Shown here one piece after another: positions 33,340-43,662 of a DNA stretch of 64,000 bases. Source of the DNA: Streptomyces sp. NBC_01476 (lineage in GTDB: Bacteria > Actinomycetota > Actinomycetes > Streptomycetales > Streptomycetaceae). The DNA lies in NCBI RefSeq assembly GCF_036227265.1, contig NZ_CP109446.1, forward strand, positions 6,082,001-6,146,000. Reading direction: 5' to 3'. The notes beneath the pieces were generated by a model. That model saw nothing but the letters and a program-made list of their open reading frames with translations. It ran no database searches and was not told the DNA's origin. The number at the start of each line of letters is the position of its first letter. The stretch's first letter is position 1. The translations under genes were made by a program, and so were the position numbers.

Positions 33340-35034
33340 ATGGTCCTGCGCATGTCCCGGCTGCTGCTCAAGACGCTGCGCGACGACCCGGCCGACGCCG
33401 AGACCGCCAGCCACAAGCTGCTGGTCAGGGCCGGCTACGTCCGTCGCTCCTCAGCCGGCATGTGGAGCTGGCTGCCGCTGGGCAAACGCGTCCTGGACAA
33501 CGTCGGCCGGATCGTCCGCGAAGAGATGGAGGCGATCGGCGGCCAGGAAGTGCTGCTGCCCGCGCTGCTGCCCCGCGAGGCGTACGAGGCCACCGGCCGT
33601 GCCGCGGAGTACGGCGACCTGCTCTTCCGGCTCACCGACCGCAAGGGCAGCGATTACATCCTCGGGCCCACCCATGAGGAGATCTTCACCCAGCTGGTGA
33701 AGGACCAGGTCAGCTCCTACAAGGAGCTGCCGGTGATCCTCTACCAGATCCAGACGAAGTACCGGGACGAGGCCAGGCCCCGCTCCGGGGTGCTGCGCGG
33801 GCGCGAGTTCCAGATGAAGGACGCGTACTCCTTCGACACCACCGAGGAGGGCCTCGCCGAGGCGTACCGGCTGCACCGGGAGGCGTACACCAGGATCTTC
33901 CGCCGGCTCGGCCTGGACTTCCGGATCGTCTCGGCGGTGTCGGGCGCTATGGGCGGCTCCGACTCCGAGGAGTTCCTGGCGCCCGCCGCGGCCGGCGAGG
34001 ACACCTACGCGGACTGCCCCCGGTGCGACTACGCCGCCAATACCGAAGCGGTCACCTTCACCGCCACGGTGCCGGCCGCCGCCGGCAGCGGACCTGCCGG
34101 ACCTGTCGAGGAACTGGACACCCCCGGCACCCCCACCATCGACGCGCTCGCCGCGCACCTCGGCGTGCCCGCCGCCGCCACCTTGAAGAACCTGCTCGTC
34201 ACCGTGGACGGGGAGATCACCGCGGTCGGGGTCCCCGGCGACCGCGAGGTGGACCTCGGCAAGCTCGCGGAGCACCTCGCGCCCGCGACAGTGGAACTCG
34301 CCACCGCCGAGGACTTCGCCGCCCGGCCCGAGCTGGTACGCGGCTACGTCGGCCCCCAGGGCCTCGGTATCCGCTACCTCGCCGACCCCCGGGTCGCGCC
34401 CGGCACCGCCTGGATCACCGGCGCGAACAAGCCCGGCCGGCACGCCGCCAACGTCGTGTGCGGGCGTGACTTCCAGGTCGACCGCTCCCTCGACGTGGCC
34501 ACCGTCGAACCCGGCGACCCCTGCCCCCGCTGCGGCGCCGGGCTGCGCCTCGACCGGGCGATCGAGATCGGCCACATCTTCCGGATCGGCCACAAGTACA
34601 CCGACGTCTTCCGGCTCGACGTCCTCGGCCCCGACGGCAGGCCCGTCCGCGTCACCATGGGCTCCTACGGCATCGGCATCTCCCGCGCGGTCGCCGCCCT
34701 GGCCGAGCAGACCGCCGACGCCCACGGCCTGTGCTGGCCCGCCGAAGTCGCCCCCGCCGACGTCCACATCGTCCCCGCCGGCAAGGCCGCGCAGCGCGAA
34801 CTCGCCGCCCGGGCCGCGGACGCGCTGCACACCGCGGGCCGCCGCGTCCTGCTGGACGACCGCACCGGCCTCTCCCCGGGCGTCAAGTTCGCCGACGCCG
34901 ACCTGATCGGCGTACCGGTGCTGCTGACCGCGGGCCGCCGCGCCGCCGAAGGCGTCGTGGAGCTCAAGGACCGCCGCACCGGCGTCCGCGAGGAACTGCC
35001 GCTTGCGGAGGCGCTGGCGCGGCTGGGCGGGTGA
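33340..35034 (+). CDS. proS: Prolyl-tRNA synthetase, bacterial type with editing domain
   Basis: A 564-residue class II synthetase charging tRNA-Pro. Motif 2 (REFQMKDAYSFD), the LGPTHEEIFTQLV segment and motif 3 (GSYGIGISR) are conserved, with an anticodon-binding domain at the C-terminus. Residues about 245-385, between motifs 2 and 3, form the INS editing domain that removes alanine mischarged onto tRNA-Pro; this defines the bacterial rather than the archaeal type. The ATG at 33340 follows AGGAGG. The gene ends convergently, 54 bases from a minus-strand kinase gene. Confidence 0.95.
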   Translation: MVLRMSRLLLKTLRDDPADAETASHKLLVRAGYVRRSSAGMWSWLPLGKRVLDNVGRIVREEMEAIGGQEVLLPALLPREAYEATGRAAEYGDLLFRLTDRKGSDYILGPTHEEIFTQLVKDQVSSYKELPVILYQIQTKYRDEARPRSGVLRGREFQMKDAYSFDTTEEGLAEAYRLHREAYTRIFRRLGLDFRIVSAVSGAMGGSDSEEFLAPAAAGEDTYADCPRCDYAANTEAVTFTATVPAAAGSGPAGPVEELDTPGTPTIDALAAHLGVPAAATLKNLLVTVDGEITAVGVPGDREVDLGKLAEHLAPATVELATAEDFAARPELVRGYVGPQGLGIRYLADPRVAPGTAWITGANKPGRHAANVVCGRDFQVDRSLDVATVEPGDPCPRCGAGLRLDRAIEIGHIFRIGHKYTDVFRLDVLGPDGRPVRVTMGSYGIGISRAVAALAEQTADAHGLCWPAEVAPADVHIVPAGKAAQRELAARAADALHTAGRRVLLDDRTGLSPGVKFADADLIGVPVLLTAGRRAAEGVVELKDRRTGVREELPLAEALARLGG

Positions 35035-35088
35035 CGCGGGGGCGGGGCGGGGGCGGCGGGTGACTTTGGGCCGCCGGGTGACGCGGGG

Positions 35089-36033
35089 TCAGAGCCAGTC
35101 GGCGAACTCCAGGAGGAGTTCGCCGTCCTCCCGGGCGCCCATCGTCATCGACCAGATGCCCGCCTCGACCGCACGGAAGAGAGACCAGCCGCGCAGGTGC
35201 TCGGGGTCGATCTCCAGCGCCGAGGAGAGCTGGGCCAGCCGGCGGCGTGCCGCGGCGCGGGAACCCGGCTGGGCGGCCAGGGTGGACAGGCGGTCCCTGG
35301 CCAGCCAGGCCACGTCGTAGGCGGGGTCGCCGACCAGGGGCTTGGGGTCGATCGCGAGCCACGCCAGGCGGTCGCCGGCCAGCACATTGCCGTGGTGGAA
35401 GTCCCCGTGCAGCAGGACCGGCGCGGGGGCGTCCGCCAGCAGCGCCTCACGCACCGCCAGCGCCTCGTCGACCAGCGGACGGGCATCGGCCGCCCAGGGC
35501 TCCTCGGCGCGCTGCCGGAGCAGCGGGACCAGCTCACCGGTGTACCCGGCCACCGTCGCGAAGGGGTGGCCGCCGGGCACCGGTACCCACAGCCGGCGCA
35601 GCACCTCGACCGCCTCCAGCATCGCCTTCGGCTCGGCCAGCGACCGCAAGGACACGTCCGCCTGGAGCCGTTCCAGCAGCAGCGCCCCCTGCTCCGGGTC
35701 GGCCCGCAGCAGGCGGACCGCACCCCGCCCGTCCCACTGCGCGAGCGCCGCGTGCTCCTGGGCGGTCTCCCGGTTGACCATGCCCACCTTGAGCACGGCC
35801 GGCGTGCCGTCCGCGGTCCTGACCAGCACGATCATGCTGATCTGGCCGCCCGCGGCGAAGACCCGCTCCGGGGTCAGTTCCCACCGCGTCAGGTACTCCG
35901 TCACCAGGCCCGGCAGCCGCGCCAGCCACGCCCGGCCCGCCTCGCCCTCCCAGACGCCGATGGTGCGGGCCAGCCGCTCCGGCGGTTCCAGGTCCAGGTG
36001 GTCAGGCCCCCCGTGGTGCCCCGCTGAACCCAT
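35089..36033 (-). CDS. Aminoglycoside phosphotransferase/hydroxyurea kinase-like protein
   Basis: A 314-residue kinase-fold protein. The ATG at 36033 follows GGAGGGA by about 12 bases; the frame stays open upstream but without a ribosome site. The catalytic loop LLHGDFHHGNVLAGD and the metal-binding IDPKPLVGDPAYDVAWLARD (a DxD variant) match the aminoglycoside 6-/hydroxyurea phosphotransferase group (StrB-like). The nucleotide lid region VLVRTADGTPAVLKVGMVN contains the ATP-binding lysine. It may detoxify an antibiotic or phosphorylate an ordinary metabolite; nothing nearby suggests an antibiotic cluster. Confidence 0.85.
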   Translation of the reverse strand: MGSAGHHGGPDHLDLEPPERLARTIGVWEGEAGRAWLARLPGLVTEYLTRWELTPERVFAAGGQISMIVLVRTADGTPAVLKVGMVNRETAQEHAALAQWDGRGAVRLLRADPEQGALLLERLQADVSLRSLAEPKAMLEAVEVLRRLWVPVPGGHPFATVAGYTGELVPLLRQRAEEPWAADARPLVDEALAVREALLADAPAPVLLHGDFHHGNVLAGDRLAWLAIDPKPLVGDPAYDVAWLARDRLSTLAAQPGSRAAARRRLAQLSSALEIDPEHLRGWSLFRAVEAGIWSMTMGAREDGELLLEFADWL

Positions 36034-36109
36034 AGGTCTGCGTTCCCTCCGTGGTGACGTCGTCCGTGGCCGCGGCGGAACGCCTGTGACGCTTATGTCG
36101 ACAAGGCGA

Positions 36110-36529
36110 TCAGTCGCGTTCCGCCAATCCCGGGAAGGGTACGCTCCCGCCGCTCCAGCGCACCGCGCGCACCGCCGCCTCCCGCAGCCCGGCGGCGGCG
36201 TCACCGCGTACGGCGCCGGTCGCCGCACGCACCAGATCGCCGTACGCGCCCGCCACCCGGTCTTCCAGGAAGGCGGCCAGCCGCACCGCACCGGCCGCGT
36301 CCGTCACCGCGAACGGCAACTCGTACCCCGCCGCCGCGGCGACCGGCTTCCCGCCCAGATCCGTGACCGTACGGCTGAGCGCGTCCCGCCGGGCCCGGTG
36401 CGCGTCATACGCCTGCCGCGCCTCCGCCTCCCGCGCACCCCCGACCCGCCCGCCCACCACGCCGTACCCGTACACCGCGGCGTGCTCCGCGGCGAGCGCC
36501 GCCTGCGCGGCATCCAGCTCGGTGGTCAT
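36110..36529 (-). CDS. Ferritin-like domain protein (DUF4439 type)
   Basis: A 139-residue all-helical protein. Segments such as LDAAQAALAAEHAAVYGYGV, then REAEARQAYDAHRARRDAL, carry spaced Glu and His residues as in ferritin-like four-helix bundles, and the whole matches the actinobacterial DUF4439 layout. There is no signal peptide. The family's function is unknown; metal binding is plausible. The lipoprotein gene 219 bases upstream on the same strand shares some of its features, so the two may form a pair. The gap between them is filled by a 60-bp direct repeat. Confidence 0.75.
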   Translation of the reverse strand: MTTELDAAQAALAAEHAAVYGYGVVGGRVGGAREAEARQAYDAHRARRDALSRTVTDLGGKPVAAAAGYELPFAVTDAAGAVRLAAFLEDRVAGAYGDLVRAATGAVRGDAAAGLREAAVRAVRWSGGSVPFPGLAERD

Positions 36530-36580
36530 GGGGCCGTCGCTTTCGGGGTGAGGGGGGTGGGGGTGGGGTGTCTTGGGGGT

Positions 36581-36742
36581 GGGGTGCTCATGCGGTCCTG
36601 GGCTCTGGCTTTGGGGTGGGGTGCGGCGACGGTGGGGGTGGTGGGGGTGCGGTGGTTGTGGGGGTGGCCGGGGGGTGGGAACGGGGTGCTCATGCGGTCC
36701 TGGGCTCTGGCTTTGGGGTGGGGTGCGGCGACGGTGGGGGTG
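36581..36742. repeat. 60-bp perfect direct repeat, 102-bp period
   Basis: The 60 bases at 36581-36640 recur without change at 36683-36742, separated by 42 G/T-rich bases. A third partial copy (GGGGTGCTCA) runs into the stop codon of the adjacent lipoprotein gene at 36742-36751. The unit begins GGGGTGCTCATGCGGTCC. No transposase or terminal inverted repeats are present. It looks like a slippage-prone, G-rich minisatellite. Confidence 0.85.
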
Positions 36743-36748
36743 GGGTGC

Positions 36749-37267
36749 TCACGCGGGTTTGGGCTTCGCGTTCAGCAGGACGACGTGGCCGGCGCCGGCT
36801 GCCGCGGCGGACGCCAGCAGCCGCGCGAGGTCGCCCGGCACGGTCAGCAGCACCTTCGCCCTGCGGTCGGCCAGCTCCCGCTCGGCGGCGGCGAGCGCGG
36901 TGAGCGTCTGCGCGGGGGAGTCCGGCGGGGTGGTGGGGGGCGGCGTGGGTGTCGGCGTTGGTGTCGACCCTGTGGGGGGCGCGGCGACCTTTCCGCCGAA
37001 CGCCTGCACGTGCTGTGCCACCTCGGCCCGCAGCGGCGCCAGCCGGCCGGCCAGCGTCGGATGCGCGGCGATCGCGGCGTCGTACCGCGTCACCAGGCCC
37101 CCGCTGTCCCGTGCGGCCTGCGCCCTCTCGGCCACCCCTGGTACGGGCCTCGCCGGCGCGTTCTTCTTCTTGGCCGACCCCTCACCCCCGGAGCATCCAC
37201 CGACGACCCCAACGGCCGCCGCCACCACCAAACCCCGCCGGCTCACCCGAGCCCCAGCCCCGATCAT
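36749..37267 (-). CDS. Small lipoprotein, possibly ferritin-like
   Basis: A 172-residue protein starting at ATG 37267. The N-terminus has two arginines before a hydrophobic stretch (VSRRGLVVAAAVGVVGGCSG), giving a lipobox-like G-G-C with Cys near residue 27, so it is probably an exported lipoprotein. After a Lys/Pro linker come helical segments (AERAQAARDSGGLVTRYDAA, then LAPLRAEVAQHVQAFGGKV), a TPTPTPTPPPTTPP linker and a final Ala-rich helix. The helices and the FGGK motif resemble DUF4439 proteins such as its downstream neighbour. The function is unknown. It is framed on both sides by G-rich repeats. Confidence 0.75.
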   Translation of the reverse strand: MIGAGARVSRRGLVVAAAVGVVGGCSGGEGSAKKKNAPARPVPGVAERAQAARDSGGLVTRYDAAIAAHPTLAGRLAPLRAEVAQHVQAFGGKVAAPPTGSTPTPTPTPPPTTPPDSPAQTLTALAAAERELADRRAKVLLTVPGDLARLLASAAAAGAGHVVLLNAKPKPA

Positions 37268-37560
37268 GGCGGTGAGTGTACGGGGACGGGGGACGGTGGA
37301 GACGGGGGACGGTGGAGACGGGGGTGGGCGGGGGTGGGTACGGGGTGGGGGTGCGGTATGGCGGTGCCCTATCGGGTGGGGGTTGGGGGTGAGGTGCGGG
37401 GAGTGGGGGTGGGGGTGAAGGGTGAGGGTGCCGTATCGGGGTGGGTGCCGGAAGTGACGGTGCCGTAGGGGGGTGCGGGTCGGGGGTGTGGGTGCCGGAA
37501 GAGGGTGCGGGTCGGAAGTGAGGGTGCCCTGGTCCACGGTGCCGTTGTCCGTGTAGGCAC
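37268..37560. repeat. G-rich low-complexity minisatellite region
   Basis: About 290 bases with extreme G (and T) bias on the plus strand. It starts with a 16-bp tandem repeat, GGGGGACGGTGGAGAC at 37288-37303 and 37304-37319, followed by many GGGGGTG, GGGTGCC and GGGTGCG units. Runs of four or more G-tracts within 30 bases are common, so G-quadruplex formation on the plus strand is likely. It lies directly upstream of the lipoprotein start. Confidence 0.8.
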
Positions 37561-38035
37561 CGCCCTTTCCCCCTTTTTTGCCGCCTTCTCGCCTCCGGGC
37601 GCTTAAATCCGGTGTCGACGGTCGATCGTGCTCGCTCGCTCGTTCCTCGCTCCCTGCGCGCGTTCTCCCTTTCGACACCGGCGCGCCCTTTGGCTCGCTG
37701 GCTACCGGCGTAACCCCCAACGTCCAAGGGGGCACCCCGCCCCGTCAGGGGCGCTGGGGGCACCCCCGGACGAAGTCTGGGGGAGGAACTGCGCGAGCAA
37801 CCGGTCACCGGCGGACGCTTGACCAGCGACGGGTCGGGCCCCGAAGGGGCGCGAGGAACTGCGCGACAAGCCACGACGGCGCCGCGCTTCGTCAGGGACC
37901 CTGGGTGCCGCACTCCGAGGACGTGCCGCACGGCGTGTGACCGTGGAGAAGTGGGGTGCCGGACTCCGGTAACCTAGGGTCCCTACACGCAACCCCTTCC
38001 ATGACAACAGCAGACGCGGCCGAGGAGTCACCCGG
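37561..38035. other. Long leader/intergenic region upstream of rimP
   Basis: The rest of the 768-bp gap before rimP contains a pyrimidine-rich stretch (37561-37600), short CGCTCGCT-type repeats, the dispersed-repeat block at 37741-37870, and then the presumed rimP operon promoter. GGTAACCTAGGGTCC around 37968-37982 includes TAACCT and TAGGGT, either of which could be a -10 box. I see no gene in it. Confidence 0.5.
37741..37870. repeat. Streptomyces-type dispersed intergenic repeat block
   Basis: GAGGAACTGCGCGA occurs at 37783-37796 and again at 37853-37866. The second copy sits in GGGGCGCGAGGAACTGCGCG, a sequence I recognise as recurring between genes in many Streptomyces chromosomes. It is accompanied by the equally familiar GGGGGCACCCCCGGACGAAG hairpin (stem 37763-37771 with 37775-37783). 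The role is unknown. Confidence 0.6.
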
Positions 38036-38587
38036 ATGAGCACGACCCAGAGCGAGAGGCTGCGCAAACTGCTGGAGCCGCTGGCTGCGGAGACGGGCCT
38101 GGAGCTGGAAGACGTCAAGGTGACCGCCGCCGGGAAGCGGCGGCAGCTGCTGGTCGTGGTGGACGCCGACGCCGGCGTCTCGCTGGACGCGGTCGCCGAT
38201 GTGAGCCGCGCCTTCTCGGAGGCGCTGGACGCCTCCGACGTGATGGGCGAATCGGAGTACGTGCTCGAGGTCGGCTCCCCCGGCACCGACCGCCCCCTCA
38301 CCGAACCGCGCCACTTCCGGCGTAACACCGGACGCCTGGTGAAGCTCCAGCTCAAGGAGCGCGGCGAGCTGATCGCACGGATCATGACGGTGGACGACAC
38401 CGGTCTCGATCTGGAGGTGCCGGGCGTGAAGGGCCGCAAGCCCAAGCCGGCCCGGGCGGACTTCGCCGAGATCAGCAGGGCGCGGGTCGAGGTCGAGTTC
38501 AACCGCAAGGACGAGGGCGCCGTGGAAGCCGACGGCGACGAAGACGACGAGAACGACGAGAACGACGAGAACACTGAGGAGGCGTAG
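38036..38587 (+). CDS. rimP: Ribosome maturation factor RimP
   Basis: A 183-residue RimP (YlxS/P15a), needed for 30S subunit maturation. The N-terminal alpha/beta domain (1-90; LEPLAAETGLELEDVKV) and C-terminal SH3-like domain (about 95-165) are present, including EVGSPGTDRPLTEPRHFRRN. The last 20 residues are a highly acidic tail with a triple Asp-Glu-Asn repeat, not part of the conserved fold. The ATG at 38036 follows GAGGAG. The nusA start follows two bases after its stop. Confidence 0.94.
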   Translation: MSTTQSERLRKLLEPLAAETGLELEDVKVTAAGKRRQLLVVVDADAGVSLDAVADVSRAFSEALDASDVMGESEYVLEVGSPGTDRPLTEPRHFRRNTGRLVKLQLKERGELIARIMTVDDTGLDLEVPGVKGRKPKPARADFAEISRARVEVEFNRKDEGAVEADGDEDDENDENDENTEEA

Positions 38588-38589
38588 CC

Positions 38590-39576
38590 GTGGACATCGA
38601 CATGAAGGCCCTGCGGGGTTTGGTGCAGGAGAGGCAGATCTCGTTCGACCTGCTGGTCGGGGCCATCGAATCGGCGCTCCTCATCGCGTACCACCGCGAA
38701 CCCGGCAGTCACCGCCGGGCGCGGGTGGAGCTCGACCGGCAGACCGGGCACGTGACCGTATGGGCCACCGAGGAGCCGGAGGAGGCGGGCGAGGGCGCCG
38801 AACCGCGCGAGTTCGACGACACGCCCAGCGGCTTCGGCCGGATCGCCGCCTCCACCGCCAAACAGGTGATTCTGCAGCGGCTGCGTGACGCCGAGGACGA
38901 CGTGACCTTCGGGGAGTACGCCGGCCGCGAGGGCGACATCGTGACCGGTGTCGTCCAGCAGGGCAAGGACCCCAAGAACGTGCTGGTCGACATCGGCAAG
39001 CTGGAGGCCATCCTGCCGGTGCAGGAGCAGGTGCCCGGCGAGGACTACGCCCACGGCACCCGGCTGCGCAGCTATGTGGTGCGGGTCGTCAAGGGCGTGC
39101 GCGGCCCTTCGGTGACCTTGTCGCGCACTCACCCCAACCTGGTGAAGAAGCTCTTCGCGCTGGAGGTCCCGGAGATCGCCGACGGCTCGGTGGTGATCGA
39201 GGCGATCGCCCGTGAGGCGGGGCACCGCAGCAAGATCGCGGTCCGCTCCGGCCGCTCCGGGCTGAACGCCAAGGGCGCCTGCATCGGCCCGATGGGCGCC
39301 CGGGTGCGCGCGGTGATGGCCGAGCTGAACGGCGAGAAGATCGACATCGTGGACTGGTCGGACGACCCGGCCGAGATGGTGGCGAACGCCCTCTCACCGG
39401 CCCGGGTCTCCAAGGTCGAGGTGGTGGACGCGATGGCCCGCAGCGCCCGCGTCACCGTGCCGGACTACCAGCTGTCGCTGGCGATCGGCAAGGAAGGGCA
39501 GAACGCCCGGCTGGCCGCCCGGCTGACCGGCTGGCGGATCGACATCCGCCCCGACACCGAGCAGCCCGAAAGCTGA
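38590..39576 (+). CDS. nusA: Transcription termination/antitermination factor NusA
   Basis: A 328-residue NusA starting at a GTG behind GGAGGCGTAGCC. Domains in order are an N-terminal RNA-polymerase-binding domain (1-110), an S1 domain (about 115-190; GDIVTGVVQQGKDPKNVLVD) and two KH domains (about 195-325; GLNAKGACIGPMGARVRAVM and LSLAIGKEGQNARLAARLTG). The Gram-positive short form lacks the acidic repeats of E. coli. It modulates pausing, termination and rRNA antitermination. Confidence 0.96.
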   Translation: MDIDMKALRGLVQERQISFDLLVGAIESALLIAYHREPGSHRRARVELDRQTGHVTVWATEEPEEAGEGAEPREFDDTPSGFGRIAASTAKQVILQRLRDAEDDVTFGEYAGREGDIVTGVVQQGKDPKNVLVDIGKLEAILPVQEQVPGEDYAHGTRLRSYVVRVVKGVRGPSVTLSRTHPNLVKKLFALEVPEIADGSVVIEAIAREAGHRSKIAVRSGRSGLNAKGACIGPMGARVRAVMAELNGEKIDIVDWSDDPAEMVANALSPARVSKVEVVDAMARSARVTVPDYQLSLAIGKEGQNARLAARLTGWRIDIRPDTEQPES

Positions 39577-39645
39577 CGAAACACGAACAACCGTGCGTCC
39601 GCTTACTCGAAGGAGTGAGCTCGGCGCGGGGAGGTAGACTAAAGA

Positions 39646-39924
39646 GTGTCTGGTCGGACGCTGCATCCAGCATGCCCGGAGCGAACCTGCATCGGCTGCC
39701 GTCAGCGAGCGGCCAAGACCGACCTGCTGCGTGTGGCGGTGAGCGGGGGCGTATGCGTTCCCGATCTTCGCGGTACGCTGCCCGGTCGGGGTGCGTATCT
39801 GCATCCCGGCCTTGCCTGTCTTGACCTGGCGGTCCGCCGCCGGGCGTTCGCCCGGTCCTTCAGGGGACCGGTGACGCCCGATACCGCGGAACTGCGCCGG
39901 TACGTCGAGCAGGCAGCACCGTAA
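39646..39924 (+). CDS. YlxR-family RNA-binding protein
   Basis: A 92-residue basic protein of the YlxR (DUF448) family, typically encoded between nusA and infB as here. The signature PERTCIGCRQR is at residues 11-21, followed by LLRVAV and GRGAYLHPGLACLDLAVRRR. The start is GTG 39646 behind a GGGGAGG about 11 bases away. Family members bind RNA or act as nucleoid-associated regulators; the precise role in streptomycetes is unknown. Confidence 0.9.
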   Translation: MSGRTLHPACPERTCIGCRQRAAKTDLLRVAVSGGVCVPDLRGTLPGRGAYLHPGLACLDLAVRRRAFARSFRGPVTPDTAELRRYVEQAAP

Positions 39925-39973
39925 GAAGAAAGAAGTACGGCACGGGACACCGTGCGGTCAGGTACCTCGCGAG

Positions 39974-40038
39974 ATGGAAGTAGGTCGAGATTGCGATGAG
40001 CACTCGATGAGTACGCGATGAGTACGCCCATGAAGTAG
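39974..40038 (+). promoter_or_regulatory. infB leader with three overlapping mini-ORFs built on an 11-bp repeat
   Basis: CGATGAGCAC (39994), CGATGAGTAC (40005) and CGATGAGTAC (40016) repeat with an 11-bp period. Each contains an ATG whose short frame ends on a TGA overlapping the next ATG but one: M-S-T-R-stop (39996-40010), M-S-T-R-stop (40007-40021) and M-S-T-P-M-K-stop (40018-40038). An ATG at 39974 reads in frame into the second. Ribosome sites are weak. The cluster lies 44-108 bases before the infB start and could form an upstream-ORF control element, or be neutral repeats. Confidence 0.4.
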
Positions 40039-40081
40039 CGACGGTCCGGCGGACGATCACCCCGGACCTAAAAGGAGCGAA

Positions 40082-43243
<3,162 letters not shown>

Positions 43244-43259
43244 TTCCGTGAGCGGGTGA

Positions 43260-43301
43260 GCCGGGGCCGATCGGCGGGATATTCCGTCGATCGGCCCCGG
43301 C
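43260..43301 (+). terminator. Terminator after infB
   Basis: A perfect 14-bp stem (43260-43273 with 43288-43301) encloses a 14-base loop, starting 17 bases after infB. It is only 22 bases before the next gene, so partial read-through is probably needed for that gene unless it has its own promoter. Confidence 0.75.
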
Positions 43302-43323
43302 CTTCGCCTGTAGCGTCCCTTCC

Positions 43324-43617
43324 ATGTATGTAGGCACGCTCTGCTTCGACCTGCTGCTCGGTGACGTACGGTCGCTGAAGGAGAAGAGGTCCGTCATCCG
43401 TCCGATCGTCGCCGAGCTGCACCGCAAGTTCGGGGTCAGCGTGGCCGAGACCGGGGAACAGGAGCTCTACCGCCGCAGCGAGATAGGTCTCGCGGTGGTC
43501 TCGGGGGATTTGACGCACATCAAGGACGTACTCGATCGCTGCGAACGCTGGATGGCCGGCCGGCCGGAGGTGGAACTGCTGTCGGCACGGCAGCGCGTCC
43601 ACGGCGGCGACGACTGA
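43324..43617 (+). CDS. DUF503 (YlxP-like) protein
   Basis: A 97-residue protein of the DUF503/YlxP family, found between infB and rbfA in many Gram-positive bacteria. It begins MYVGTLCFDLLLGDVRSLKEKR, the family hallmark, and has SVAETGEQELYRRSEIGLAVV and a helix HIKDVLDRCERWM. The fold is a small ferredoxin-like domain. A ribosome-related role is suggested by neighbourhood, but none is established. A tandem 12-bp repeat spans its stop codon. Confidence 0.9.
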   Translation: MYVGTLCFDLLLGDVRSLKEKRSVIRPIVAELHRKFGVSVAETGEQELYRRSEIGLAVVSGDLTHIKDVLDRCERWMAGRPEVELLSARQRVHGGDD

Positions 43618-43638
43618 GACGACGACTGAGACGACTGA
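43609..43638. repeat. Tandem 12-bp repeat across a stop codon
   Basis: GACGACTGAGAC occurs twice head to tail (43609-43620, 43621-43632) plus a partial GACTGA. The first copy supplies the last codons and the TGA of the DUF503 gene; the following TGAs are extra. Slippage here would lengthen the gap to rbfA but not alter the protein. Confidence 0.8.
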
Positions 43639-43662
43639 ACCGAAGAAGAGAGAAGACAGACG

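Noticed and set aside
35089..36033. Dedicated antibiotic-resistance gene within a biosynthetic cluster
   Set aside because: The kinase fold is clear, but no biosynthetic, export or regulatory genes of such a cluster are nearby.
36581..36742. The 60-bp repeat pair, considered as an insertion sequence or CRISPR
   Set aside because: There are only two full copies, with no terminal inverted repeats, transposase or regular spacers; it is better explained as a minisatellite.
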